Assembly: GCF_023006325.1 (NCBI RefSeq) | Contig: NZ_JAINDF010000006.1 | Location: forward strand, 186,001-250,000 | Direction: 5' to 3' | Source: Kordiimonas marina | Lineage (GTDB): Bacteria > Pseudomonadota > Alphaproteobacteria > Sphingomonadales > Kordiimonadaceae | Length of the DNA: 64,000 nucleotides | Shown here: positions 24,530-33,215 of the stretch, piece after piece | Layout of the letters: the number at the start of each line of letters is the position of its first letter | Numbering within the stretch: the first letter of the stretch is position 1 | Program-made: the position numbers and the translations under genes | The notes under the pieces: generated by a model | What the model saw: only the letters and a program-made list of their open reading frames with translations | Told to the model about the DNA's origin: nothing | The model's database searches: none

Positions 24530-26271
24530 TCGCTGTTGTTGGCGCCCGGCTTAATTCAAGTCGGCTGCCGCGCAAGCATTTGTTGCCGCTCGCGGGCGAG
24601 CCTTTAATCGCCCATATTTTCCACCGGTTGGCCGCTGTTCCTGGCCTTGATAAGGCGGTCCTCGCCACTACGGCGGATTCCTATAATCAGGATTTGGTCT
24701 CATGGGCGGCGGCGGCGGATGTCGCCTGCTATGCCCATGAGGGTGACGTCAATGACCTCATGGGCCGTGTCGATGCCGTTGTGCGCAGGGAAGAAGCGGA
24801 CATGGTGCTCTATGTCTGTGGGGACAGCCCGCTGATTGAGCCTGTGACCCTGCAAGGACTTATCAATACATTGAAGCAAGATGAAAGCGCCGATCTGGTT
24901 CAGTTGGCGGCGCATGAGAATGATGGTGTTCCCATTCATTGCGGTTTCGACCTTTATCGCCGGTCTTTCTGGGACCAGATGATGATGGCCGCGACCGAGC
25001 CTTTTGAGCGAGAGCATGTTGGTGCTGTCAGCCGTCATTCCGGCAAAGTGAAACCCAGGTCGATCGCCTTCTTTCAGGATGACCCTGCCTATGCCCGGAT
25101 AGGGCACCGTATCTCAGTGGATACGGGGCAGGACTACAAGTTCATGAAGCAAATCTATGCTGATTGGTACAGTCAGCATGACCAGAAGGAGCCCGTCGAC
25201 CTCCTGTGGGTGATAGACCGTTTGCTCAGCGAGCCGGAGCTGCGCGCCATAAATGCCGACGTCCATCAGCGCCGGCCGGAGGAAGTGCCGCCGCATGTAA
25301 CCCTGCTGACAGAGGCGGGGCCAGATATTGGTCTTGGCCATCTGGTGCGAACCTGCGTGGCGGCGTCGTCCCTGCAAACCTATCTCGGGGCCAAGGTTCA
25401 TGTCGTGGTGCGGGGCACGCCAGTCGATTTCGAAGATTTATCCCTTCTGCCCCATTCGTGGGTGGAAGACTTTTCAGGTGAAGAAGGGCGGCTTGGCGAA
25501 AGCGATTCGGTCATCCTCGACCTGAAAGCGGTTGATGCGGATTGTGAGACGCTCCTGCGAAACCTGCCCGCATCCACCGTGAAGGTCGGGATCGATTTCC
25601 CTCTGGATCATGCAGGGCTCGTCGACCTGTGCTGGATGCCGTCCATCCATGTCCCTGAAGCCGTCCAGAAGCATTTCGGGGATAAGCTGGCTTATGGACC
25701 CGATTGTTTTCTCCTTCGGCCGACGCCGAAACCATACCGGGCAAAGCACGAAGGCAAATCCGTGCTGGTGCTGACTGGTGGGTCCGACCCGGCGCACTTG
25801 TCGGAAACACTGCCGGCTAAACTTCTTGCCGCTATTCCACAGGATGTCCGGATCGATTGGGTTCAGGGGCCTTATGCTGATCCGCCGGTTTTGCCAGGGG
25901 AAGGCGTGCCCCTTACGCGCTGGCGTACGCTAAAGGCGCCGGATAACCTGAATGAATTGCTCGCCGGATATGATGCCGTCCTGTGTGTTTATGGCGTCAG
26001 TTTTTACGAATGCCAGCAGGCTGGTGTTCCGACGGTTGTGTTTGACGCCATTGGGGCAGCAAAGCCGGATGAATGGAAGGTTGTCTCCGATATGTTCCCG
26101 TCCCTGGCGGTGCAAGATGTTGAGGCTGCGGTAGACAGGACCGTTTCCTTGCTTGTTGAGGATAATTCCCGGCATGATCTGACTTTAGCGGACCGCCTGA
26201 AGCAAGCCCCTGAGCATTTTGCCCGGAAGGTCGCGGCGCTTATTGCGGAAAGAGGAAAGCAAGATGCCTGA
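24514..26271 (+). CDS. SpsF-type cytidylyltransferase fused to PseG-like hydrolase
   Basis: This 585-residue two-domain protein has residues 1-250 as a cytidylyltransferase of SpsF/NeuA type (GARLNSSRLPRKHLLPLAG, VLYVCGDSPLIEP, RISVDTGQDYKFMKQIY). Residues 260-580 resemble PseG/SpsG, the GT-B-fold UDP-sugar hydrolase: TEAGPDIGLGHLVRT, VLVLTGGSDPAHL and YGVSFYECQQAGVPTVVFD. The first would make a CMP-activated sugar and the second would release UDP before the NeuB step, so the fusion joins two non-consecutive steps of one pathway. It overlaps the synthase gene upstream (16 bases) and the methyltransferase downstream (8 bases). Confidence 0.82.
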   Translation: MANKVIAVVGARLNSSRLPRKHLLPLAGEPLIAHIFHRLAAVPGLDKAVLATTADSYNQDLVSWAAAADVACYAHEGDVNDLMGRVDAVVRREEADMVLYVCGDSPLIEPVTLQGLINTLKQDESADLVQLAAHENDGVPIHCGFDLYRRSFWDQMMMAATEPFEREHVGAVSRHSGKVKPRSIAFFQDDPAYARIGHRISVDTGQDYKFMKQIYADWYSQHDQKEPVDLLWVIDRLLSEPELRAINADVHQRRPEEVPPHVTLLTEAGPDIGLGHLVRTCVAASSLQTYLGAKVHVVVRGTPVDFEDLSLLPHSWVEDFSGEEGRLGESDSVILDLKAVDADCETLLRNLPASTVKVGIDFPLDHAGLVDLCWMPSIHVPEAVQKHFGDKLAYGPDCFLLRPTPKPYRAKHEGKSVLVLTGGSDPAHLSETLPAKLLAAIPQDVRIDWVQGPYADPPVLPGEGVPLTRWRTLKAPDNLNELLAGYDAVLCVYGVSFYECQQAGVPTVVFDAIGAAKPDEWKVVSDMFPSLAVQDVEAAVDRTVSLLVEDNSRHDLTLADRLKQAPEHFARKVAALIAERGKQDA

Positions 26272-27193
26272 TCATAAAGATTGGAATGATGCTGCCTACG
26301 GGCGTCATGCGGGCCTCGTGGTATCCAGCCGGGATGGGGCCGACGTGATCGCGTGCGAAACCTGCGGGTTTAAGCATATCGTTCCGCTACCGGACCAAAC
26401 CAAGCTCAAGGAATTCTATGAGCAGGCTTTCTACCAGTCGGAAAAGCCTGATTATCTGAACCGCAACCAGGAAGATCTGGATTGGCGGACATTGGAGTTT
26501 ACGGACCGGTTCCTGGAAACCGAGGCTGTCTTGCCTGAAGGCGCTGCACGTCGTGTGCTGGATATCGGCTGTGGCCCAGGGGACTTTCTTGCCGCCGGGA
26601 AAGCGCGGGGCTGGGACTGTGTGGGGGTCGAGCCTTCACCTGTCGCGGCTGATTTTGCCCGGGGGCGCGGCCTTGAAATCATCACGGCAGCTTTCGACCG
26701 GGATGTTGCGGCTTCCCTTGGCCAGTTTTCCTTCGTCCATATGAGCGAAGTGCTGGAACATATTCCGAACCCGTCGGAACTGCTATCTCTTGCGACAGAG
26801 CTTCTGATCCCGGGTGGGGTGATGTGTGTCTCCGTCCCTAATGATTTCAACCCGCTGCAAAAGGCCTTTTGTGCTGAAAGCGGGGCTGATGATTGGTGGG
26901 TCGTGCCTGAACATCACCTGAATTATTTTGATTTTCAAAGCCTTGAGGGGCTGATCCGGCAATCAGGGCTTCTGCCTTTTGCACGGTCGACCAACTTCCC
27001 GATGGAGGCTTTCCTGCTGATGGGCCAGGATTATACCAAGGCGCCGGACTTGGGGCGTCAGTTGCACGGTCAGCGTAAGAATTTTGACATGACGCTTGGA
27101 CGCCACGAGCCAGAGGCGCGCCGTGCCCTTTATAAGGCACTGGCTTCGGCAGGGCTTGGCAGGCTTGCGATAATCCTTGCGAAAAAAGGCTAA
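26264..27193 (+). CDS. SAM-dependent methyltransferase (class I)
   Basis: This 309-residue protein starts at 26264 (ATG after AGAGGAAAG), overlapping the fusion gene by eight bases. An N-terminal piece with CETCGFKHIVPLPD looks like half of a zinc-ribbon. The Rossmann methyltransferase core follows: RRVLDIGCGPGDFLAAGKARGWDCVGVEPS, then MSEVLEHIPNPSELL and LLIPGGVMCVSVPND. This layout occurs in enzymes that methylate sugars or their precursors in surface-glycan clusters. The exact substrate is unknown; an N- or O-methyl group on the flagellin glycan is a reasonable guess. Confidence 0.8.
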   Translation: MPDHKDWNDAAYGRHAGLVVSSRDGADVIACETCGFKHIVPLPDQTKLKEFYEQAFYQSEKPDYLNRNQEDLDWRTLEFTDRFLETEAVLPEGAARRVLDIGCGPGDFLAAGKARGWDCVGVEPSPVAADFARGRGLEIITAAFDRDVAASLGQFSFVHMSEVLEHIPNPSELLSLATELLIPGGVMCVSVPNDFNPLQKAFCAESGADDWWVVPEHHLNYFDFQSLEGLIRQSGLLPFARSTNFPMEAFLLMGQDYTKAPDLGRQLHGQRKNFDMTLGRHEPEARRALYKALASAGLGRLAIILAKKG

Positions 27194-27234
27194 GCTCTTG
27201 GCATAAAAGGTGCTTATTATGCGGGAGCCGGTGT

Positions 27235-27256
27235 GCCTGACCATGACGGGTCAGGC
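27235..27256 (+). repeat. Strong hairpin between two methyltransferase genes
   Basis: Perfect eight-base arms GCCTGACC and GGTCAGGC enclose ATGACG, and the stem extends outward with two single-base bulges. It sits 25 bases before the next start codon with no U-tract, so it looks like a processing or stabilising element within the operon more than a terminator. Confidence 0.55.
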
Positions 27257-27280
27257 TACACGGCCAGGTGATGGGAGATA

Positions 27281-28480
27281 ATGCCGATGAGTCGAAAGTA
27301 TGTGGTAGTTCAGGCCAGTTCGCGGTCATGGCAGGGGGGGCAAGATCTCTGCATGAACCACGTGGATGGTGTGCCTGCTGTCGTGGCCACAGCACGACGG
27401 TTTCTGGAGGCGGACCCTTCGACCAATATCATCATTGCCGCCCCTGCCTTTGATGATGGCGGGCCATTTTCAACCCTGTTTTCCGATTTACCGGCGGAGC
27501 GTATCTCGCTTGTTTTTGCGGCGGATGACAGCCCGCTGAGGCGCCTGGTCATTGCAACCGAGGCCCTGAATGAAGAAGACCATATCGTCCGTGTGGACGG
27601 CCTTCATTTCGCAGTATTGACCGACGCTGTTCTCGAAATGTTGGCGGCAGCTTCTGCTGAGAAGTGGGATTGCGCCAAGTTCCCCGATGATTTCCCGCCC
27701 CAGTTGGGAGCCGACATATACAAGATTGGGGCCTTGCGGCGGCTCTTGGCGACAGCACCGGATGGCGCGTTTCAGGTCCATCCCAAATACGCCATGTTCG
27801 CCGACCCTGAGCATTTCACATGCAGGCACTTCCCAGCGCCGGATGTCTCGGATGATTACCTCCGCCAAGCCCGGGCCCAGGCCGAAACCGTATATTTCAT
27901 TCCGCGCATGGATGTTACCGATAAGGCCTTGGAAGTCGGCAATCAGTTGACCTGGCATTATCAGGAAGCGCTGAAATATTTACCTGGCAGCGGCCGGGTG
28001 CTCGACATCGCCTGCGGTGACGGATACGGCAGCCGCCTGATGGCCGAAAACGGTTATGAGGTCGTGGGTGGGGACCTGGACCCTGAGATCGTTGTCACGG
28101 CGCAAGGCCGGTCCAAGGGCATGAAGAACGCGCCTGACTTTCGCGTCCTCGATGTGACCAAGCTTGCCCTTGAAGATGCCAGCTTCGATGCTGTGGTCAG
28201 CATGGAAACGGTCGAGCATGTGGATGATCAGGCGTATCTCGCAGAAATATGCCGGGTCCTGAAGCCGGGCGGCACATTCATCCTGTCGACGCCGCAGAAT
28301 TCCCTTGGCCATATTCCGGTGAATGCGGAACATGTCCGTGAATATAGCCTCAAGCAAATTCAGGAATTATGTCAAACGCGCTTTGACGTCGTGCAGACGA
28401 TTGGTATTAAGCAGGGACGGGTGGTTATCCCCGACAGTCCTCTCGGCACGAACACTCTTCTCGTGTGTAAAAAGAAATGA
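27281..28480 (+). CDS. Two-domain protein: unassigned N-terminal domain + SAM methyltransferase
   Basis: This 399-residue protein starts at 27281 after GGGAG; an ATG six bases later is an alternative. Residues about 225-399 are a class I methyltransferase (GRVLDIACGDGYGSRLMAENGYEVVGGDLD, METVEHVDDQAYLAEICRVLKPGGTFILSTP). Residues 1-200 are not methyltransferase. They contain HVDGVPAVVATARRFL and RIVRVDGLHF-like strands that faintly recall a cytidylyltransferase or sugar nucleotidyltransferase fold without the usual RLPxK motif. The N-terminal function is unknown. The gene follows the first methyltransferase by 87 bases and precedes the split transketolase. Confidence 0.7.
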   Translation: MPMSRKYVVVQASSRSWQGGQDLCMNHVDGVPAVVATARRFLEADPSTNIIIAAPAFDDGGPFSTLFSDLPAERISLVFAADDSPLRRLVIATEALNEEDHIVRVDGLHFAVLTDAVLEMLAAASAEKWDCAKFPDDFPPQLGADIYKIGALRRLLATAPDGAFQVHPKYAMFADPEHFTCRHFPAPDVSDDYLRQARAQAETVYFIPRMDVTDKALEVGNQLTWHYQEALKYLPGSGRVLDIACGDGYGSRLMAENGYEVVGGDLDPEIVVTAQGRSKGMKNAPDFRVLDVTKLALEDASFDAVVSMETVEHVDDQAYLAEICRVLKPGGTFILSTPQNSLGHIPVNAEHVREYSLKQIQELCQTRFDVVQTIGIKQGRVVIPDSPLGTNTLLVCKKK

Positions 28481-28493
28481 AAGACACGTAACA

Positions 28494-29303
28494 ATGACTG
28501 ATCTGGAACAGCGGGCGCGGGACATCCGGGCAGGCGCCGTCAAAGCGGTCCATGCCGCGCGCTCCGGCCACCCCGGTGGCAGCCTGTCGATCGCCGATAT
28601 GCTGGCCGTCCTCTATTTCGATGAAATGAATGTCGACCCCGCCAAGCCGGACGCGCCAGGGCGTGACCGCTTCGTGCTGTCGAAAGGCCATGCTTGCCCG
28701 GCGCTTTATATAGCGCTGGCGATGAAAGGCTTCTTCCCGATGGAAGAGGCGCTGAAGCTCAGGAAACTTGAAGGCTTCATGGAAGGTCACCCGGATGTCC
28801 GTATCCCTGGTGTTGACGCACCGTCCGGCTCGCTCGGCATGGGCTTGAGCCAGGGCCTCGGCATGGCCATCGGCGCCAAGCTGCAGGGGCTGGATTTCCG
28901 CACCTATGTCATCGTCGGAGACGGCGACATGCAGGAAGGCAATAGCTGGGAAGCCATCATGTCCGCGGGCTTCAAGAAGATGGACAATCTCGTCGCTATC
29001 TATGACGCCAACAAACTGCAGGGCGATGCCCCGGTTGAGACCCAGTTGGACCTCGGCGATGTCGCGGCCAAGGTGGCGCCGTTCGGCTGGCATGTCATTG
29101 AGCTCGATGGTCACGATATCGGGGCACTGAAGGCGGCACTGGCGGAAGCCCGCGCGACCAAGGGAAAGCCCACGTTCATCGTCGCCGATACGGTCAAGGG
29201 CAAGGGTGTCAGCTTCATGGAGAATGTTCTTTACTGGCACGGCAGTGTCACCATGAGCGACGAAGAACTCGCCAATGCCTTGTCTGAGCTGGAGGACGCT
29301 TGA
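28494..29303 (+). CDS. Transketolase, N-terminal (ThDP-binding) subunit
   Basis: This 269-residue subunit starts at the ATG at 28494. It shows the N-terminal half of transketolase: SGHPGGSLSIADMLAVLYF, SKGHACPALYIALA, and the ThDP/Mg2+ motif GDGDMQEGNSWEA ending at YDANK. The split into two genes is the form seen in some archaea, in Actinobacteria and in specialised pathways such as apulose use. Transketolases move a two-carbon ketol unit between sugars. Its place inside a glycan operon suggests work on a sugar precursor and not the pentose-phosphate pathway. It is translationally coupled to the C-terminal subunit (TGATG). Confidence 0.88.
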   Translation: MTDLEQRARDIRAGAVKAVHAARSGHPGGSLSIADMLAVLYFDEMNVDPAKPDAPGRDRFVLSKGHACPALYIALAMKGFFPMEEALKLRKLEGFMEGHPDVRIPGVDAPSGSLGMGLSQGLGMAIGAKLQGLDFRTYVIVGDGDMQEGNSWEAIMSAGFKKMDNLVAIYDANKLQGDAPVETQLDLGDVAAKVAPFGWHVIELDGHDIGALKAALAEARATKGKPTFIVADTVKGKGVSFMENVLYWHGSVTMSDEELANALSELEDA

Positions 29304-30262
29304 TGACCGATCTTGAGTTTTGGCCCATGGGGGCAGAGGTTTCGGTACGTGACGCCTTCGGCCGCGTGCTGGTTCATATGGCTGATGAGCGCAAGGACTG
29401 GGTGCTTCTGGACGCTGACGTTGCGGGCGGCACGGGCGCCAAGCCCTTGGTGGCTGCGCACCCTGACAGGGTCGTCCAGTTCGGGATCGCCGAACAGAAT
29501 ATGATGGCGGCCGCAGGCGGCATGGCGGACACCGGGCTTATCCCCGTGGTTTCCACCTTCGCGGCTTTTGGCACCATGCGCGCGCACGAACAGTTCCGTA
29601 CGGCCATTGCCTACCCGAACCGCAACGTAAAACTCTGCTGTTCCCACATCGGCCTCGATGTCGGGCCGGACGGGGCCACGGCCCAGATGCTGGAGGACCT
29701 GGCAACCATGCGGGCCGTGCCGGGTGTGACCGTTATCAGCCCGGCTGACGCCAATGAATTCATGCAGGCCTTTGAGGCGATCCTCGATCATGACGGCCCG
29801 GTCTATATGCGTATCGGCCGTAGTCCGACGCCGGTGGTGACCGATAGCGCGGCACCGTTCAGGATCGGCAAAGCCAAGCGCCTCAGGGAAGGCAGCGATG
29901 TCACTGTCGTTGCGACCGGGGTGATGGTGGCCCGTGCGCTGAAGGCTGCTGAGGCGCTGGCGGCTGAAAATATTTCCGTCCGCGTCGTCAATATGGCGTC
30001 GATCAAACCCATCGATACCGATGAGCTGGTTGCCGCCGCGCGGGAAACCAAAGGGATCGTCACCGCCGAGGACCATAACGTCATCGGTGGCCTTGGCGGC
30101 GCTGTCGCCGAATGTCTGGCAGCCCACCATCCGGCGCGTGTGCGCTTCGTGGGTGTGCAGGACCGGTTCGGGAAATCGGGCGAACACACGAACTTGCCCG
30201 CGGCTCTCGGGATCGCGGCGGATGATGTGGCCGCTGCTTGCCGCGCACTTCTGAAGGATTAA
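29303..30262 (+). CDS. Transketolase, C-terminal subunit
   Basis: This 319-residue partner of the preceding gene starts at 29303, where TGA and ATG overlap by one base. It carries the pyrimidine-binding half: VQFGIAEQNMMAAAGGMADTG with the catalytic Glu in IAEQN, then SHIGLDVGPDGATAQMLEDLA, and a C-terminal domain TVVATGVMVARALKAAEAL. The order N-subunit then C-subunit and the complete motifs suggest an active heterotetramer. It is followed four bases later by an SDR gene. Confidence 0.88.
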   Translation: MTDLEFWPMGAEVSVRDAFGRVLVHMADERKDWVLLDADVAGGTGAKPLVAAHPDRVVQFGIAEQNMMAAAGGMADTGLIPVVSTFAAFGTMRAHEQFRTAIAYPNRNVKLCCSHIGLDVGPDGATAQMLEDLATMRAVPGVTVISPADANEFMQAFEAILDHDGPVYMRIGRSPTPVVTDSAAPFRIGKAKRLREGSDVTVVATGVMVARALKAAEALAAENISVRVVNMASIKPIDTDELVAAARETKGIVTAEDHNVIGGLGGAVAECLAAHHPARVRFVGVQDRFGKSGEHTNLPAALGIAADDVAAACRALLKD

Positions 30263-30266
30263 TCCC

Positions 30267-31007
30267 ATGGAACTTAAGGATAAGGTTGCGCTGGTAACGG
30301 GCGGCAGCCGGGGTATTGGCCGTGCCGTTGTTGAAGCGTTCGTTCGCGAAGGCGCCAAGGTTTATTTTACCTACGCCAGCAATGATGCAGCCGCCGTTGA
30401 AACCTGCCAGGCCGCAGGCCTTGCATCTGACCGGGCGATCCGGGCGGACGTTAGAGACCGGGCGTCGGTGAAAAAGGCGCTTGAAGCTGTCGGTCAGGCC
30501 GAAGGACGGATCGATGTGCTCGTCAATAACGCGGGCATCAACAAGCCGACGGATTTCGATGCCATAACCGATGAAGACTGGGACGACATCATGGCGGTCA
30601 ACCTGAAGGGGCCGTTCGTGGTCACCCAGGAAGCCTTGCCCTTCTTGCGCAAGTCACCCGCTGGCAGTGTTATCCAGATGGGATCGGTCTCGGGCCAGTA
30701 TGGCGGGCCGCGCACAGCGCATTATGCTGCGTCGAAGGCTGGTCTGATTTCACTGTCCCAGGTGATTGCGCGCTTCCTGGCACCTGACAATATCCGCAGC
30801 AATACGCTGGCGGCAGGGCTTGTGGCCTCTGAGATGGCGGCGGGCGCGATGAGTAACCCGGCGGTAAAAGCCGCAGCGGAAAGCGTGCTTCTGAAGCGCA
30901 TGGGAACAACAGCTGAGATTGCCGAAGCCGCCGTTTTCCTGGCGAGCGACCGGTCCAGCTATGTCACCGGCCAGACGCTCAATGTCAACGGTGGACTATA
31001 TTTCTAA
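30267..31007 (+). CDS. Short-chain dehydrogenase/reductase
   Basis: This 246-residue classical SDR has the cofactor motif TGGSRGIGRA at the N-terminus, NNAG in the fourth strand, catalytic Ser in QMGSVSGQYGG, and Tyr-Lys in AHYAASKAG. It ends with the usual YVTGQTLNVNGGLYF. It resembles FabG/3-ketoacyl reductases in sequence but sits among sugar genes, so it probably reduces a keto-sugar or aldehyde. Its frame runs close to the next gene: the ADH start lies 16 bases after its stop. Confidence 0.9.
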   Translation: MELKDKVALVTGGSRGIGRAVVEAFVREGAKVYFTYASNDAAAVETCQAAGLASDRAIRADVRDRASVKKALEAVGQAEGRIDVLVNNAGINKPTDFDAITDEDWDDIMAVNLKGPFVVTQEALPFLRKSPAGSVIQMGSVSGQYGGPRTAHYAASKAGLISLSQVIARFLAPDNIRSNTLAAGLVASEMAAGAMSNPAVKAAAESVLLKRMGTTAEIAEAAVFLASDRSSYVTGQTLNVNGGLYF

Positions 31008-31023
31008 TTCAAGGGGTATCGAA

Positions 31024-32205
31024 GTGGTACAAGCGTTCGGATTTTTTCAACCCACCCAGGTTTTTGTCGAAGAAGGGGCCGCGGGCCGCTTGGCCGACCT
31101 TTGCAAGCTGTACGGCTCTAAGCCTCTGGTCGTCTATTCGGCTGATCTGGAAGCTTTCGCCAATCCGGTGATCGCGGACCTCGAAGTTGCTGGCCTGTCG
31201 CCCGTCCGTTTTGCCCAGAAGGACCCTGAGCCGACGTGTGATTTTATCGATGCCGCCACGGCCGAGTTGAAGGCTGAAGCCCCGGACTGTGTTGTTGGCA
31301 TCGGCGGCGGCAGTGCCGTGGACCTTGCCAAAGCTTTCGCCATTTCGCTGACGCAGGAAGCCGGGATCTGGATGTATGCCAACCTATCGAACCGGCCGCC
31401 GCTTCCCCTGAAAGCGCCGGTTCTGCCGGTTATCGCAGTTCCGACAACGTCGGGGACGGGCTCGGAAGTCACGCCCTATGCTGTCCTGACCAAGACGGAT
31501 ACCAAGCAGAAAGGCACGGTTCAGGAACCTGCAATTTTCCCGAAAGTGGCGTTGGTTGACCCGGTCTTCACCGCTGGGATGCCGCCCGCCTTGACCGCTT
31601 CAACCGGCATGGACGCATTCGCCCATGCGCTTGAAGCCACCATCAACGTGTCCAAAGTCGCGCCGATGGCCGAGCTATTCGGCATCCAGGCCATGAAGCT
31701 GATCCTTGAGTGGCTGCCGGTCGCCTATGAGGACGGCAAGAACCTGGAAGCGCGGCAACAGATGGCCTTTGCGGCCAGCCTTGCCGGGATGGCGATTTCG
31801 CACCGTGGCACCACGACGGCGCATGCGATTGCGGAACCGCTCGGCGCGCTGACCCATATTCCGCACGGTCTTGGTGTTGCCATCAGCACGGTGCCGGTGC
31901 TCCGGCATTCGCTCCCGGCGGCTTCTGCGTCGCTCGCGCGTCTGTGGCGGGACGTCATGGGCGGTGAGGCGCTCGCGACTGAAGAAGCGGAAGCGATGGC
32001 CTTTGTCGACGCCCTGGAAGCCCTGATGACCCGCGTTGGACTAAACAAAACCGTGCGGGACATTCTGGGGGATGAGAAGTGCGAAGGTCTCAGGGACTTG
32101 CTGGTCCAGAATATTCTGGAATTCAAGTTCCGCCCGCTCAAGCAGCATCCGGTGGAGTTTGACAAAGCTGCCCTGGAGACAATTACCGCCGACATTATCG
32201 GCTAA
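31024..32205 (+). CDS. Iron-containing (type III) alcohol dehydrogenase
   Basis: I start this 393-residue protein at the GTG at 31024, which follows AAGGGG and gives the family-type beginning VQAFGFFQPTQVFVEEGA. The cofactor motif is GIGGGSAVDLAKA. The metal site is formed by Asp and His in STGMDAFAHALEA and two His in ISHRGTTTAHAIAEPLGALTHIPHGLG. Type III ADHs reduce aldehydes or oxidise alcohols with NAD(P). It is the last gene of the plus-strand part of the island and ends 6 bases from the convergent zinc ADH gene. Confidence 0.9.
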   Translation: MVQAFGFFQPTQVFVEEGAAGRLADLCKLYGSKPLVVYSADLEAFANPVIADLEVAGLSPVRFAQKDPEPTCDFIDAATAELKAEAPDCVVGIGGGSAVDLAKAFAISLTQEAGIWMYANLSNRPPLPLKAPVLPVIAVPTTSGTGSEVTPYAVLTKTDTKQKGTVQEPAIFPKVALVDPVFTAGMPPALTASTGMDAFAHALEATINVSKVAPMAELFGIQAMKLILEWLPVAYEDGKNLEARQQMAFAASLAGMAISHRGTTTAHAIAEPLGALTHIPHGLGVAISTVPVLRHSLPAASASLARLWRDVMGGEALATEEAEAMAFVDALEALMTRVGLNKTVRDILGDEKCEGLRDLLVQNILEFKFRPLKQHPVEFDKAALETITADIIG

Positions 32206-32211
32206 GGAGCA

Positions 32212-33210
32212 TCAGGGCTCGACAATGCCCTTGATATAGCCTTCCGTGCGCGCCGCGCTCTGCTCATAGCCCTTGCCGACATCGGCGAGGGCGAAGCGGT
32301 GTGTGATCAGCTTCTCGACCGGGAAAATACCTTCGCCGAGCGCCCACATTGCCCGTTCCAGGTCATGCCGTTTATCGAGCGACTGGTTCGGATATGCCGG
32401 GATCAGCACTGGCGCACGGTTCTGCAAATAGTTGCCGATCATCAGCGGCATGTCGTTCGAATAGGCGGCGGCCAGCACAAGCTTCGCCCGTACTTTGGCC
32501 TGGCAAACGCTGGCGGCGAGCTGAAGGCTGCTGGCGGTACCGGCATATTCCACCGCCACCTGAACGCCGACATTACCCGTCAGTGCCATGATCTCTTTCC
32601 AGGCGTCGGTTTTCTTGCCGTTGATCACGGCTGTCGCGCCGAAGGATGAGGCCATGGCCAGACGGTCATCGTGGTGGCCGACGACAATAAGCTGCGCGAG
32701 TGGCACGCGGGCGAGGGCGGCAATGAGCAGCAGGCTCATATAGCCGTCGCCGACCACGAGAACCGTATCGCCATAGTCAGGCTGGGTCTGGCGGATGATA
32801 TTCATCGTTGCCATCAAGGGTTCCCCGATCGCGAGCGAAAGGTCTCCCTTGTAGGCGTCCGGCACCTTGACCAGCATGGTATCTTTTTCAAGAAAATAGT
32901 CCGCGAAGCCGCAACCGCTGTAGGTCAGGCCCGTAACCTTGTCGCCTTCCTTGAAAGCCGTGACGTCCGGACCGACGGCTTCAACCGTTCCGACCACTTC
33001 ATGGCCAAGGTCGGCCGGAAAGTCGGTATAGCGGAAGGAAACGCCCGCGGTGCCGATGACCGAGCCGTCAAAAACCGGCGCTTCTGACGAGCAGATGCCG
33101 CAGGCACGCACTTTGATCAAGACGTCATTGCCCGTAGGTGTGGGGACTTCGGCGTCGATGATTTCGAAACGGCGGGGGGCGACCAGTTTGGCGGCTTTCA
33201 TCAGCGTCAT
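32212..33210 (-). CDS. Zinc-type medium-chain alcohol/polyol dehydrogenase
   Basis: This 332-residue MDR protein starts at 33210 after AAGGGG, not at 33249. It has the catalytic zinc ligand region VRACGICSSEAP and GHEVVGTVEAVG, and a Rossmann site VLVVGDGYMSLLLIAALA. The usual four-Cys structural-zinc lobe is absent: that segment reads TYSGCGFADYFLEKD. It resembles threonine or polyol dehydrogenases. It lies 5 bases after the DXS-like gene in a two-gene unit divergent from the ATP-grasp gene. The substrate is probably a hydroxylated intermediate of the glycan pathway. Confidence 0.85.
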   Translation of the reverse strand: MTLMKAAKLVAPRRFEIIDAEVPTPTGNDVLIKVRACGICSSEAPVFDGSVIGTAGVSFRYTDFPADLGHEVVGTVEAVGPDVTAFKEGDKVTGLTYSGCGFADYFLEKDTMLVKVPDAYKGDLSLAIGEPLMATMNIIRQTQPDYGDTVLVVGDGYMSLLLIAALARVPLAQLIVVGHHDDRLAMASSFGATAVINGKKTDAWKEIMALTGNVGVQVAVEYAGTASSLQLAASVCQAKVRAKLVLAAAYSNDMPLMIGNYLQNRAPVLIPAYPNQSLDKRHDLERAMWALGEGIFPVEKLITHRFALADVGKGYEQSAARTEGYIKGIVEP

Positions 33211-33215
33211 GTTTG

